Shown: positions 17,791 through 27,623, counted from the stretch's first letter. The stretch: 64,000 nt of DNA from Brachybacterium saurashtrense (GCF_003355475.1 NZ_CP031356.1:3038001-3102000), one strand, 5' to 3'. The notes: generated by a model not told the origin, from the sequence alone. Translations and numbers: made by a program.

Positions 17791-19209
17791 TCAGGTGCCG
17801 CAGAAGGTCAGGAACTGCTCGCCGCCCTCCCCGGGCCCTTCGAGGTGCGCGAGGCCGTCCCGGCGGCGCAGCGGCTCGCGCACCGCGCCCAGCAGCTCGT
17901 GCACGGGCCCCAGGTCGCCCAGGTGGGCGGCGCGCAGCGCCCCGTCGAGGGCGACGTTGCGCGGCACGTACAGCGGGGCGGTCGGCCCCGCCCCGTCGGC
18001 CGTCGGCGAACGCATCCTCTCCCAGCGGCGCACCCAGTCCTCGTGCCCGGGCGGCAGCTCGTCGGCGCGCCCCTCCGAGAGGGCCCGGAGGGAGAGGGTG
18101 TGATCCGCCCCCGCGGCCTCGAGGAGGGTGAACAGCTCCTGGCCGAGGGCGAGCACCTCGCCCTGCTCCCCCTCGACCCCCAGCACCCGCGCGAGCTCGC
18201 CCGCGTAGGCCTGCGCGAACCAGCCCTCGTACTGCTCGAGCACGGCCGTGGCCTGCTCCACCGCGGCATCCGGCGAGCCGGCGTCCACCACCGGCAGCAG
18301 CGCCTCGGCATAGCGGGAGAGGTTCCACAGGGCGATGCCGGGCTGGCGGCCGTAGGCGTAGCGGCCGGCGTGGTCGATGGAGCTGAACACGGCGTCCTGG
18401 CGGTGCACGTCGAGCACGGCGCAGGGGCCGTAGTCGATGCCCTCGCCCGAGAGCGCCATGTTGTCGGTGTTCATCACGCCGTGCACGAAGCCGAGCACCA
18501 TCCACTGCGCCACGAGCTGGGCCTGAGCGCGGGAGACCGCCTCCAGCAGCTCGAGCGCGGAACCGGCCGACGGGTGGTGGCGCACGATCGAGTGCTCGAG
18601 CAGCGCCCGGGAGACCCCGGGGTCATGGTGCCAGGCCGCGTACTCGGCGGTGCCCACCCGCAGGTGGCTCGCGGCCACCCGCACCAGCAGCGCCCCCGGC
18701 TCCGGCGTGACGCCCTGGCGCGGGGCGATCTGCTCCCCGGTGGTGAGCACGGCGAGCGCGCGGGTGGTGGGGACGCCGCAGGCGTGCAGCCACTCCCCGA
18801 TCACGGCCTCGCGCAGCATCGGGCCCAGCGGCGCCTTCCCGTCGCCGCCGCGGGCGAAGGGGGTGCGGCCGGCCCCCTTGAGGTGCAGGTCGCGGCGCCG
18901 GCCGTGGGTGTCGACGAGATCGCCCAGCAGCACGGCGCGGCCGTCGCCGAGCTGCGGGTTCGCGCTGCCGAACTGGTGGCCGGCGTACGCCTGGGCGGTG
19001 GTGCCCTCGATCTGGCCCGTCAGCAGGGCGATCCCATCGGCGGTGCGCAGCCGGGCCGGGTCGTACCCGAGCTCCACGGCGAGCTCCTCGTTCAGCCAGG
19101 CGATCTCGGGCCGCGGTGGCGCCTCGGCGCGCCAGGGCACCGACAGCTCGGGCACGGCCTCGGCGTAGCTCTGGTGGAGTGCGGGGGCGGACGGGGCGGC
19201 GCTGTCCAT
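17791..19209 (-). CDS. selO: Protein adenylyltransferase SelO (YdiU)
   Basis: 472 residues, close to the family norm. The AYAGHQFGSANPQLGDGRAVLLGDL block, LHLKGAGRTPFARGGDGKAPLGPMLREAVIGE, and MNTDNMALSGEGIDYGPCAVLD carry the SelO pseudokinase-fold residues that bind ATP in a flipped orientation and transfer AMP to Ser/Thr/Tyr of target proteins. The protein ends TFCGT, with Cys near the end as in many bacterial members. ATG 19209 has GAGACT six bases upstream and also a GGGAG stretch, so it may be leaderless. It is divergent from the sulfatase gene. Confidence 0.92.
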   Translation of the reverse strand: MDSAAPSAPALHQSYAEAVPELSVPWRAEAPPRPEIAWLNEELAVELGYDPARLRTADGIALLTGQIEGTTAQAYAGHQFGSANPQLGDGRAVLLGDLVDTHGRRRDLHLKGAGRTPFARGGDGKAPLGPMLREAVIGEWLHACGVPTTRALAVLTTGEQIAPRQGVTPEPGALLVRVAASHLRVGTAEYAAWHHDPGVSRALLEHSIVRHHPSAGSALELLEAVSRAQAQLVAQWMVLGFVHGVMNTDNMALSGEGIDYGPCAVLDVHRQDAVFSSIDHAGRYAYGRQPGIALWNLSRYAEALLPVVDAGSPDAAVEQATAVLEQYEGWFAQAYAGELARVLGVEGEQGEVLALGQELFTLLEAAGADHTLSLRALSEGRADELPPGHEDWVRRWERMRSPTADGAGPTAPLYVPRNVALDGALRAAHLGDLGPVHELLGAVREPLRRRDGLAHLEGPGEGGEQFLTFCGT

Positions 19210-19356
19210 CACCGCAGTCTCCCACGCCCCGCGGACGATGCTCGAGCCTCGCACGTCGTCGCCCCGGGCGAGGCATCGGGCCGCGGGGCGTGGAGAGCGG
19301 TGCCGTCGGGGCCGCCGCGCCGTCCGGTCGCGACCCCGCGGACACAGCGCTCGCCA

Positions 19357-19386
19357 TTGTGCTCCAGATCATAATGCCGATATAAC
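19357..19386 (+). promoter_or_regulatory. Promoter of the arylsulfatase gene, leaderless
   Basis: TTGTGC (19357-19362), an 18-bp spacer, TATAAC (19381-19386), then six bases to the ATG. The area is A/T-rich compared with its surroundings. Confidence 0.6.
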
Positions 19387-19392
19387 GTCCTC

Positions 19393-21714
19393 ATGAGCAC
19401 CGATCGAACTCCTGCCTGGCCGGACCGCACGAACCTCCCGATTCCGCCGCTCCTCCGGCAGGGACGAGTGGAGCGCACCGTGCGCGACTCCGATCCGCCC
19501 CAGTGGCCCCAGGAGGTCGCCGCCCCGGCCGGCGCCCCGAACGTCCTGCTGGTGATGACCGACGACGTCGGCTTCGGCGCGACCGAGCCGTTCGGCGGCC
19601 CGATACCCACCCCCACCTACTCGCGGCTCGCGGAGCAGGGCCTGAAGTACAACCGCTTCCACACCACGGCGCTGTGCTCCCCCACCCGCGCGGCGCTGAT
19701 CACCGGCCGCAACCACCATGTCGCCTCGACCGGCATCATCATGGAGTTCTCCACGCCGTTCGCCGGCTACCACTCGATCGTCTCCCGGTCCTGCGGCACG
19801 ATCGGCGAGATCCTCACCCGCAACGGCTACGGCACCGGCTGGTTCGGCAAGAACCACAACGTCCCCGACTGGCTGACCACCCCGGCGGGCCCCTTCGACC
19901 TGTGGCCCTCCGGCCTGGGATTCGAGTACTTCTACGGCTTCCTCGGCGCGGACGCCCACCAGTTCCGCCCCGCCGTCCACGAGGGCACCCAGCCGGTCGA
20001 GCCCTATCTCGACGACGAGGACTACCACCTCGACGCCGATCTCGCGGACAGGGCGATCACCTGGATCCGGCGGCAGAAGGCCGTGAACCCGGACAAGCCG
20101 TTCTTCGCCTACTACACCCCGGGCACCGCCCACGTGCCCCATCACGCCCCGGCCGAGTGGCGGGAGAAGTTCCGGGGACAGTTCGACCACGGCTGGGACG
20201 AGCAGCGCCGACGGACCTTCGAGCGCCAGAAGGAGCTCGGCATCATCCCCGAGGACTCGGTGCTGAACCCGACCCCGGACCACTACCGCCGATGGGACGA
20301 CCTCTCCGAGGACATGCAGCGCGTGTGCGCCCGTCAGATGGAGTGCTACGCGGCGGCGCTGTCCCACGCCGATCATCAGGTGGGCCGGGTGGTCGACGCC
20401 GTCGAGCAGCTCGGCGAGCTCGAGAACACGCTGATCATCTATATCCAGGGCGACAACGGCTCCAGCGCCGAGGACCCCACCGGCCACGGCTTCACGAGCG
20501 AGATCGGCGTGCTCGCGAACGACGTCGTGGACACCGAGGAGTACATGATCGAGAACATCGACGAGTTCGGCGGGATGTGGCTGCAGAACCACTTCTCCCA
20601 CGGGTGGGCGCACGCCATGAACTCCCCCTACCAGTGGGACAAGAAGATCGCCTCCCACCTGGGCGGGTCGCGCACCTCCGCGGTCGTCTCGTGGCCCGCG
20701 CGGATCCACGACACGGGCGGGCTGCGCAGCCAGTTCACCCACGTCACCGACATCGTGCCGACGATCCTGGAGGCCGCCGGGATCCCGATGCCGGACACCA
20801 TCGACGGGATCGAGCAGGTGCCGCTGAACGGCACCAGCATGATGCCCTTCTTCGACGCCCCGGACGCCCCCGAGTCCCACACCACCCAGTACTTCGAGGT
20901 GATCGCGAACCAGGGCATCTACCACGAGGGATGGATGGCCAACACGGCTCCCAAGCGGCTCCCCTGGGTGGGCACCGGCGAGTCCACGGCGGATCCCTTC
21001 GACGAGTACGAATGGGAGCTCTACGACCTCACCACCGATTTCACCCAGTCCAGGGACGTCGCCGCCGAGCACCCGGAGAAGCTCGAGGAGATGCGGCAGC
21101 TGTTCCTCGCCGAGGCGCGCGCCAACCAGGTGCTGCCCCTGGACGACCGCTACATCGAGCGCCTCGCCCCCGAGAACCGCCCGCCCCACAACGTCGGACG
21201 CACCCACTACGTCTACTACCCCGGCGTCTCGCGGATCACCGAGGCGATGGCGCCGCAGATGAAGAACACCTCCTACCGCATCACCGCGGACCTCACGGTC
21301 CCCGAGGGCGGCGCGGAGGGCATGCTGATGTGCCAGGGAGGCTGGTTCGGCGGGAACGCGCTGTACCTCCTGGACGGGCGGCCCACGTTCGCCTACGCGC
21401 GCTCCCACTACCCCGAGCACAAGTACGTCGTCCGGGCGGAGGAGCCGCTGGCACCCGGCCGCCACCGTCTGGTGCTGGACTTCGCATGGGATGGCGGCGC
21501 ACCCGGCGCCGGCGGCACCGCGACCCTCTCCGTCGACGACCGGGAGATCGCCTCGGGGCGCATCGACGAGACCATTCCGGTGCGCGTCTCCGCCGACGAG
21601 ACCTTCGACGTCGGCGAGGACACCGGCACCCCCGTGGTCCGCGAGTACGACGTGCCGTTCCGCTTCACCGGCGCGCTCAGCGAGCTCGTCGTGGACGTCC
21701 TGCCCGCCTCCTGA
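19393..21714 (+). CDS. Arylsulfatase
   Basis: 773 residues. NVLLVMTDDVGFG supplies the metal-binding Asp pair and TTALCSPTRAALITGRN holds the C-x-P-x-R sulfatase signature, with Cys95 the residue oxidised to formylglycine. HVPHHAP and IYIQGDNGSSAEDP supply later active-site residues. The last 170 residues are a beta-rich domain typical of long actinobacterial AtsA-type enzymes. No signal peptide is evident. It hydrolyses sulfate esters if matured; no formylglycine-generating enzyme is in this window. It appears monocistronic. Confidence 0.92.
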   Translation: MSTDRTPAWPDRTNLPIPPLLRQGRVERTVRDSDPPQWPQEVAAPAGAPNVLLVMTDDVGFGATEPFGGPIPTPTYSRLAEQGLKYNRFHTTALCSPTRAALITGRNHHVASTGIIMEFSTPFAGYHSIVSRSCGTIGEILTRNGYGTGWFGKNHNVPDWLTTPAGPFDLWPSGLGFEYFYGFLGADAHQFRPAVHEGTQPVEPYLDDEDYHLDADLADRAITWIRRQKAVNPDKPFFAYYTPGTAHVPHHAPAEWREKFRGQFDHGWDEQRRRTFERQKELGIIPEDSVLNPTPDHYRRWDDLSEDMQRVCARQMECYAAALSHADHQVGRVVDAVEQLGELENTLIIYIQGDNGSSAEDPTGHGFTSEIGVLANDVVDTEEYMIENIDEFGGMWLQNHFSHGWAHAMNSPYQWDKKIASHLGGSRTSAVVSWPARIHDTGGLRSQFTHVTDIVPTILEAAGIPMPDTIDGIEQVPLNGTSMMPFFDAPDAPESHTTQYFEVIANQGIYHEGWMANTAPKRLPWVGTGESTADPFDEYEWELYDLTTDFTQSRDVAAEHPEKLEEMRQLFLAEARANQVLPLDDRYIERLAPENRPPHNVGRTHYVYYPGVSRITEAMAPQMKNTSYRITADLTVPEGGAEGMLMCQGGWFGGNALYLLDGRPTFAYARSHYPEHKYVVRAEEPLAPGRHRLVLDFAWDGGAPGAGGTATLSVDDREIASGRIDETIPVRVSADETFDVGEDTGTPVVREYDVPFRFTGALSELVVDVLPAS

Positions 21715-21859
21715 GCATCGGGGAGACCCTCAGGCCCACAGCCAGCGGAAGCAGGTCTCCGATGAGGGGCGCGAGCATGATCGGAGCCTGGTCGTCGGAT
21801 GTGAGCGGTGTCATAGACTCCACCTGAGCGGATCGTCCGCCCGCACGGACGGAGGCACC

Positions 21860-22858
21860 ATGGCCCGCACCCGCGTTCCCGATCTCGCCCGGGCGGCCGC
21901 CATGCGCGACGCCGTGCTCTTCGAGGGACCCGATCGGGGTCGCCGCCTCAGCCGCTTCTGGATCCTGCTCGTGCTGTCCTCGGTGATCGCCGCGGCAGGC
22001 GTGATCGGCGACTCCACCGCGACCGTCATCGGCGCCATGATCGTCGCCCCGATGATGCTGCCGATCCAGGGCGCGATGATCTCCACCGTGCTCGGCGACC
22101 GCACCCAGCTGATCCGCTGCGCGGCCCTGGTGCTCACCGCCGCCCTCACGGTCGTCGCCATCGGCTACCTGCTCGCCCTCACGGTCGCCGTCGACATCGT
22201 CGCGGCCACGAACTCCCAGGTCAGCGGCCGTGTCCATCCGCGACTCATCGATCTGGTCGCAGCTCTCGGCACGGGCGTGGTGGGGTCGATCGCCCTGATC
22301 CGGCGGGACATCTCCGACACGCTTCCGGGAGTCGCGATCGCGATCTCGCTGGTCCCCCCGCTGAGCGTCGTCGGGATCACCCTCGAGGCGCACGCCTACG
22401 GCGAGGCGCTCGGCGCCCTGCTGCTCTTCATCACCAACGTGGCGGCGATCCTCGCCACCGGCATCGCGCTCATGACCGCCTGCGGATTCCACCGGATCGC
22501 CTCGGAGTCCCGGGGCCCGGAGGGCGGCGGGGTGAGTCAGCGGCGCGCGGCGCTCGTCGTCGCCGGGATGCTGCTCCTGGTCGGCATCCCGCTCAGCGCG
22601 AGCACCGTGGACACCAGCGCCCGCGCGCTGCGCGAGAGCACCGTGAACGACATCGCGTCCGAGTGGCTGGAGGGGACCGAGTGGCAGGTGCTGGAGGTGT
22701 CCTCGGATCTCGACGCGACCACCCTCCGCGTCTCGGGCCCCGAGCCGGCTCCGGACACGGGGACGCTGCGGAACGCCCTCCAGCAGGCCGGGGTCGACAT
22801 CCGCGGCATCGAGGTCGAGCTGGTGCCGTCGAACACCGTGCTCCTGGAGTCGCCGTGA
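21860..22858 (+). CDS. DUF389 family membrane protein
   Basis: 332 residues with about six membrane segments. The AAGVIGDSTATVIGAMIVAPMMLPIQG motif and the TLPGVAIAISLVPPLSVVGI motif define DUF389. The last 110 residues are soluble and include EWLEGTEWQVLEVSSDLDATTLRVS. Function of the family is not established. ATG 21860 is chosen for its GGAGG site. It stands between the sulfatase and the ROK regulator, with no overlap to suggest an operon. Confidence 0.85.
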   Translation: MARTRVPDLARAAAMRDAVLFEGPDRGRRLSRFWILLVLSSVIAAAGVIGDSTATVIGAMIVAPMMLPIQGAMISTVLGDRTQLIRCAALVLTAALTVVAIGYLLALTVAVDIVAATNSQVSGRVHPRLIDLVAALGTGVVGSIALIRRDISDTLPGVAIAISLVPPLSVVGITLEAHAYGEALGALLLFITNVAAILATGIALMTACGFHRIASESRGPEGGGVSQRRAALVVAGMLLLVGIPLSASTVDTSARALRESTVNDIASEWLEGTEWQVLEVSSDLDATTLRVSGPEPAPDTGTLRNALQQAGVDIRGIEVELVPSNTVLLESP

Positions 22859-22984
22859 GGCGGGTGAGGACACGCGGAGGGCCTGTGCCCGCTTGACGAC
22901 GGGGCTCCGGACGAGCAAGCTGGACACAGGCATTCTTCAACCCCCTTGCGTATTAGTCTGGGGCCGACGCCGCAGGAGGAGTCG

Positions 22985-24142
22985 ATGGCCATGGCACGAC
23001 CCCACCCCTCGGCGGTGCGGCTCGCGAACGCACGGGACTGCGTCCTCGTGCTGCGGGACGCCGACGGCCCGCTCACCCTGGCCGAGATCGCCGGAGCGAC
23101 CGGACTGTCCCGACCCACGGTCGAGGCGGTGCTGGAGGACCTCCGCGCCGCCGGCAGCGTGTCCCCCGCCCCGGCCGTCCCCTCGGGCGGCGCCGGCCGG
23201 CCGGCGCGCCGCGTCGGCTTCGACGCCTCCGCGGCGAGCGTCGCCGCGCTCGACATCGGCACCCGCACGGTGCGCTGCCTGGTCTCCGACGCGGCCGGAC
23301 TCCCGATCGGCCGCTCCACGGTGCCCCTGACGGGGCCCGACGTGCTCGACACCCTGGTCCGAGCGGTCACCGAGGCCGGGGCCGCCCCGGGTGCCGTGGG
23401 AGTCTCCGTCCCCGGGATCCTGGCGTCGGAGGGGCACGTCGCCCGCAGTCTGGCGGTGCCCGCCCTGGACGGCCTCGATCTCGCCCCCGCGCTCGCCGAG
23501 CGCCTGGGCTGCCCCGTCGCGATCGACAACGACATCAAGCTGGCGGCCCTGGCGGAGCATCACCTCGGACCGGCCGCGGACAGCATCGTGCTGCTGCAGC
23601 TGGGGCACCGGATCTCCCTGGCCGTGATCGTGGGCGGCACGATCCTGCAGGGCGCGCACCGGCTGGCGGGCGAGCTGGGCAGCCAGCGCGGGATGCGCTG
23701 GACCGCCAGCTCGGAGCGCGGCCGGCTCACCTGGTCCACCGGTGAGGACGCCCGCGCGCTGCTCGAGCGGGCGGCCGACGGGGACCGGGCCGCGCGGCGC
23801 GAGATCGAGGAGTTCTGCGCCGAGATCGCACCGCGGCTGGCCACGGTGCTCCTCACCGTCGACCCCGAGCGCCTGGTGGTGGGCGGCGGCCTCTCCCGCG
23901 CCGGCGAGACCATGCTGGGCCCGCTGCGCGAGGCCGTCGGTCGCCTGCTCATGACCGAGCACGCGCCGGAGGTGGTGCCCGCCCGCCTCACGGTCGACGG
24001 CGCGCTGGTGGGGGCGCTGGGCCTGGGCTTCGCCCACGGCTCCGCGCGGATCCACGGCGTGCCGGACGTCCCCGCCCCCTGGCGCCGCCTGGGCGCCGCC
24101 CTGCTCACACCCCACCCCGCACCGAACGAAGGAACACCATGA
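22985..24142 (+). CDS. ROK family transcriptional regulator
   Basis: 385 residues. Residues about 10-75 are a winged helix (LTLAEIAGATGLSRPTVEAVLEDL). The ROK sugar-kinase-like part starts ALDIGTRTVRCLVSD, with PVAIDNDIKLAALAE providing the usual Asn-Asp. The canonical ROK zinc site (CxCGxxGCxE) is absent; the equivalent stretch GELGSQRGMRWTASSERG contains no Cys. AGGAGGA precedes ATG 22985. It overlaps the next gene by ATGA, so it probably controls this isomerase/oxidoreductase operon in response to a sugar or sugar phosphate. Confidence 0.87.
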   Translation: MAMARPHPSAVRLANARDCVLVLRDADGPLTLAEIAGATGLSRPTVEAVLEDLRAAGSVSPAPAVPSGGAGRPARRVGFDASAASVAALDIGTRTVRCLVSDAAGLPIGRSTVPLTGPDVLDTLVRAVTEAGAAPGAVGVSVPGILASEGHVARSLAVPALDGLDLAPALAERLGCPVAIDNDIKLAALAEHHLGPAADSIVLLQLGHRISLAVIVGGTILQGAHRLAGELGSQRGMRWTASSERGRLTWSTGEDARALLERAADGDRAARREIEEFCAEIAPRLATVLLTVDPERLVVGGGLSRAGETMLGPLREAVGRLLMTEHAPEVVPARLTVDGALVGALGLGFAHGSARIHGVPDVPAPWRRLGAALLTPHPAPNEGTP

Positions 24143-25020
24143 CCGCCGACATCATCTTCGGCTTCAGCTCGTACAGCTTCCACTCCAAGCTCGCGAGCGG
24201 CGAGATGACCCTCCCGCAGGTCATCGACTGGGTCGCACGGAGCGAGGGCGAGCACCTCGAGCTCGCCTCCGTCGGCGACGACCCCGACTCCCCGATCCCG
24301 AACATCCACTCCCCCGACGAGTACGTCGACGAGATCCGCGAGCACGCCGCCGCGGCCGGGGTGCCGCTGACCAGCCTCGCCATCGGCGCGGACCTCTCCA
24401 CCGGCGACCGCGCCCAGATCGACCGCGTCACGGCCCACGTGGACCTCGCCGAGCGGCTCGGCATCACCCGGATGCGCCACGACGTCGTCCCCCACGCGGG
24501 CGTCGAGGGCGATGACACGCCCCGGTTCGAGCAGGTGCTGCCGCACATCGTCGCCGGAGCCAAGGAGATCGCCCGGTACGCCGCCACGAAGGGCATCACC
24601 ACGAGCCTCGAGAACCACGGCTTCTTCGTGCAGTCCGCGGACCGCGTGCGGCGCATCCTCCACGCCGTCGACGAGCCGAACTTCCGCACCACGCTGGACG
24701 TGGGCAACTTCGTGTGCGTCGACGAGACGCCCGAGGTGTCCGTCGCCCAGAACCTGCCCTACGCGATGGTCGTGCACTTCAAGGACTTCTACATCCGACC
24801 GGCCGACGCCGCGCCGGGCGAGGGCTGGTTCCGCAGCCGCGGCGGGAAGCACCTGCGCGGCGCCGTGGTCGGCAACGGCGACATCGACCTGCCGGCCGTG
24901 GCGCGCGCGATCCGCGACTCCGACTTCCGCGGCTACGCCGCGATCGAGTTCGAGGGCTGGGAGGACTGCCTGCTCGGCTGCGAGCGCGGCATCGCCTACG
25001 CCCGCAGCCTCTTCGCCTGA
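24139..25020 (+). CDS. Sugar phosphate isomerase/epimerase (xylose isomerase-like TIM barrel)
   Basis: 293 residues. The barrel shows FGFSSYSFHSKLASGEMTL at the start, ITTSLENHGFF carrying a metal-ligand Glu, FRTTLDVGNFV carrying Asp, VVHFKDFY with the His and AIEFEGWED with the last Glu. This is the AP-endonuclease-2/xylose-isomerase-like family acting on sugars or inositol derivatives with a divalent metal. The start overlaps the stop of the ROK gene (ATGA). An NAD-dependent dehydrogenase follows 52 bp later, so the pair may isomerise and oxidise the same sugar. Confidence 0.87.
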   Translation: MTADIIFGFSSYSFHSKLASGEMTLPQVIDWVARSEGEHLELASVGDDPDSPIPNIHSPDEYVDEIREHAAAAGVPLTSLAIGADLSTGDRAQIDRVTAHVDLAERLGITRMRHDVVPHAGVEGDDTPRFEQVLPHIVAGAKEIARYAATKGITTSLENHGFFVQSADRVRRILHAVDEPNFRTTLDVGNFVCVDETPEVSVAQNLPYAMVVHFKDFYIRPADAAPGEGWFRSRGGKHLRGAVVGNGDIDLPAVARAIRDSDFRGYAAIEFEGWEDCLLGCERGIAYARSLFA

Positions 25021-25072
25021 TCCCTGCCCGACCGAACCCCCGAACACCTCACCATAGAGAGAAGGCCCCTTC

Positions 25073-26134
25073 ATGACCACGTTCCGAGTCGGCGTCATTG
25101 GCGCCGGGAGCATCGCCCAGTCCCATCTCACCGCGTACGCGGAGAACGCCGACGTCGAGCTGATCGCCGTGGCCGACATGAACCTCGAGCGCGCCCAGCA
25201 GGTCGCCGACCAGCACGGCGCACGGCGCGCCTACGCCGACCCCCACGAGCTGCTCGCCGATCCCGAGATCGACGGCGTCTCCATCTGCACCTGGAACGAC
25301 TCCCACGCCGCCTGGGCGATCGCCGCGGTGCAGGCGGGCAAGCACGTGCTGGTGGAGAAGCCGATCGCACGCACCCTCGCCGAGGCCGAGGAGCTGCAGC
25401 GGGTGGTGGAGGGCAGCGACCGGGTGGTGCAGGTGGGCTTCGTGCGCCGCCACTCCCCGAACTGCCAGGTGCTGAAGTCCTTCGTGGACGCCGGCGAGCT
25501 GGGCGAGATCTACTACGCCAAGGCCTCCTGCCTGCGCCGCGTGGGCAACCCCGGCGGCTGGTTCGCAGACAAGGAGATCTCCGGCGGCGGGCCGCTGCTG
25601 GACATCGGCATCCACGTGCTGGACCTGTGCTGGTACCTGATGGGCTCGCCGAAGGTGGTCTCCGTCAGCGGCAACACCTACGACAAGCTCGGCAGCCGCG
25701 GCAACGTCACCACCATGCCTCGCTACAAGGCGGCGGACTACGACCCCTCCAGGAACTCGGTCGAGGACCTCGCCAACGCCGTGATCCGCTTCGAGAACGG
25801 CGCCTCGCTGCTGCTGGACTGCTCGTACTCGCTGCACGCCACCAAGGACTCGATCGACGTCTCCGTGTTCGGCGAGAAGGGCGGCGCGGAGCTCGAGCCG
25901 GCGCTGCGCATCGCCACCGAGATGCACGATTCGGTGGTGAACATCGACCCGCAGATCGCCTCGCGCACCTTCGAGTTCGGGGTGGGCTTCGCGCACGAGA
26001 TCCAGAACTTCGTCGATGCCGCCCAGGGGCGCGCCGAGTCGGTGGCGCCGGCCTGGCACGGGGTGGAGATCGTGCGGATCCTGGAGGCAATCTACGAGTC
26101 CGCGGCACGCGGCGAGGAGGTGCTCCTGGGGTGA
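25073..26134 (+). CDS. Gfo/Idh/MocA family oxidoreductase
   Basis: 353 residues. RVGVIGAGSIAQSHLTAYA is the Rossmann nucleotide site, and GKHVLVEKPIARTLAEAEEL carries the Glu-Lys-Pro motif with the catalytic Lys. GGGPLLDIGIHVLDLCWYLMG gives the Asp/His of the substrate domain. It oxidises or reduces a sugar or cyclitol with NAD(P). AGAGAGAAGG precedes ATG 25073. Third gene of the ROK cluster; the substrate is unknown but inositol-like compounds are plausible. Confidence 0.9.
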   Translation: MTTFRVGVIGAGSIAQSHLTAYAENADVELIAVADMNLERAQQVADQHGARRAYADPHELLADPEIDGVSICTWNDSHAAWAIAAVQAGKHVLVEKPIARTLAEAEELQRVVEGSDRVVQVGFVRRHSPNCQVLKSFVDAGELGEIYYAKASCLRRVGNPGGWFADKEISGGGPLLDIGIHVLDLCWYLMGSPKVVSVSGNTYDKLGSRGNVTTMPRYKAADYDPSRNSVEDLANAVIRFENGASLLLDCSYSLHATKDSIDVSVFGEKGGAELEPALRIATEMHDSVVNIDPQIASRTFEFGVGFAHEIQNFVDAAQGRAESVAPAWHGVEIVRILEAIYESAARGEEVLLG

Positions 26135-26191
26135 ATCCCCAGCGCACGGACGTGCCGCCCCCTCCTCCGCAGCAGAACGTTTCATGCCCTG

Positions 26192-26220
26192 TTGACCTGC
26201 GCACACTTCAGCCCCAGACT
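26192..26220 (+). promoter_or_regulatory. Promoter upstream of the formaldehyde dehydrogenase gene
   Basis: TTGACC (26192-26197), a 17-bp spacer and CAGACT (26215-26220). The gene begins 72 bases later after its own Shine-Dalgarno sequence. Confidence 0.5.
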
Positions 26221-26292
26221 GTGGGCTGAGCGGCTCGTCCACGACGGCGACGGAGCCTCGTGGGCCGCTGACGGAGCAAGGAGGCTCACTCG

Positions 26293-27519
26293 ATGTCACA
26301 CAACCGCGCGGTCGCGTACAAGGGTCCCGGGGAGGTCGAGGTCATCGACATCGACTACCCCACCTACGAGCTGAAGGACGGGCCCGGGGTCAACCCCGCG
26401 AACGTGGGCCGGCAGCTGCCGCACGCCGCGATCCTCAAGGTCGTCACCACGAACATCTGCGGCTCGGACCAGCACATGGTGCGCGGCCGCACCACCGCGC
26501 CGACGGATCTGGTGCTGGGGCACGAGATCACGGGCGAGGTGATCGACACCGGCCCCGGGGTCGAGTTCATCAAGAAGGGCGACCTGGTCTCCGTGCCCTT
26601 CAACATCTCCTGCGGCCGCTGCGAGATGTGCAAGACGCGTCGCACCGAGATCTGCCTGAACGTGAACCCGGATCGTCCCGGCAGCGCCTACGGCTATGTC
26701 GACATGGGCGGCTGGGTGGGCGGCCAGGCCGAGTACGTGCTGGTGCCGTACGCGGACTGGAACCTGCTGAAGTTCCCGGACAGGGACCAGGCGATGGAGA
26801 AGATCCTCGACCTCACCATGCTCTCGGACATCTTCCCCACCGGCTTCCACGGCGCGGTCTCCGCGGGGGTGGGCCCGGGCTCGTCGGTGTACATCGCCGG
26901 CGCCGGACCGGTGGGCACGGCCGCGGCCGTGGGCGCGCAGCTGCTCGGCGCCTCGGTGGTGATCATGGCGGACATGAACGCCGACCGTCTCGCCAACGCC
27001 GCGACGTTCGGCTGCGAGACCATCGACGTCTCGCAGGAGGACCCGCGCCAGGGCATCGCCAGGATCCTGGGCCGCGAGGAGGTGGACTGCGGCGTGGACG
27101 CCGTGGGCTTCGAGGCCCGCGGCCACGGCAAGGACGCGAAGGAGGCCCCGGCGACGGTGCTGAACACTCTGATGGACGTGACCCGCGCCGGCGGCGCCCT
27201 CGGCATCCCGGGGCTGTACGTGACCGGTGATCCGGGCGGTGTGGACGAGGCCGCGCAGGAGGGCTCGCTCTCGCTGCGGCTGGGCCTGGGCTGGGCGAAG
27301 GCGCTCTCCTTCACCACCGGCCAGTGCCCGGTGATGAAGTACCACCGCCAGCTGATGGAGGCGATCCTGCACGACAAGGTCCAGATCGCCGATGCCGTGA
27401 ACGCCGCGGCGATCTCGCTGAACGACGCCCCGGCCGGGTACGCGAAGTTCGATTCCGGCGTGGCCACCAAGTACGTCATCGATCCCCACGGGGTGACGGG
27501 CAAGGTGCAGCCGGTCTGA
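26293..27519 (+). CDS. fdhA: Glutathione-independent formaldehyde dehydrogenase
   Basis: 408 residues. Zinc alcohol dehydrogenase superfamily: NICGSDQHMVRG (catalytic zinc Cys56) and LGHEITGE (His77), with the structural zinc at Cys107, Cys110, Cys113 and Cys121. VYIAGAGPVGTAAAVGAQLLGA is the NAD site. The long SAYGYVDMGGWVGGQAEYVLVPYADWNLLKFPD and the PATVLNTLMDVTRAGGALGIPGLYV stretches are typical of Pseudomonas putida-type FdhA, which dismutes or oxidises formaldehyde with tightly bound NAD. CAAGGAGG precedes ATG 26293. Likely aldehyde detoxification. Confidence 0.9.
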   Translation: MSHNRAVAYKGPGEVEVIDIDYPTYELKDGPGVNPANVGRQLPHAAILKVVTTNICGSDQHMVRGRTTAPTDLVLGHEITGEVIDTGPGVEFIKKGDLVSVPFNISCGRCEMCKTRRTEICLNVNPDRPGSAYGYVDMGGWVGGQAEYVLVPYADWNLLKFPDRDQAMEKILDLTMLSDIFPTGFHGAVSAGVGPGSSVYIAGAGPVGTAAAVGAQLLGASVVIMADMNADRLANAATFGCETIDVSQEDPRQGIARILGREEVDCGVDAVGFEARGHGKDAKEAPATVLNTLMDVTRAGGALGIPGLYVTGDPGGVDEAAQEGSLSLRLGLGWAKALSFTTGQCPVMKYHRQLMEAILHDKVQIADAVNAAAISLNDAPAGYAKFDSGVATKYVIDPHGVTGKVQPV

Positions 27520-27623
27520 GCCGTCGCAGGGCCGGTCCGGTGGCGACACCGGGCCGGCCCGTCGTCTGCCCGGCGGTGCGTCACCCAGTCAGCGTCCGAG
27601 GTGCCCGATCCTCCCCGAGCGCG

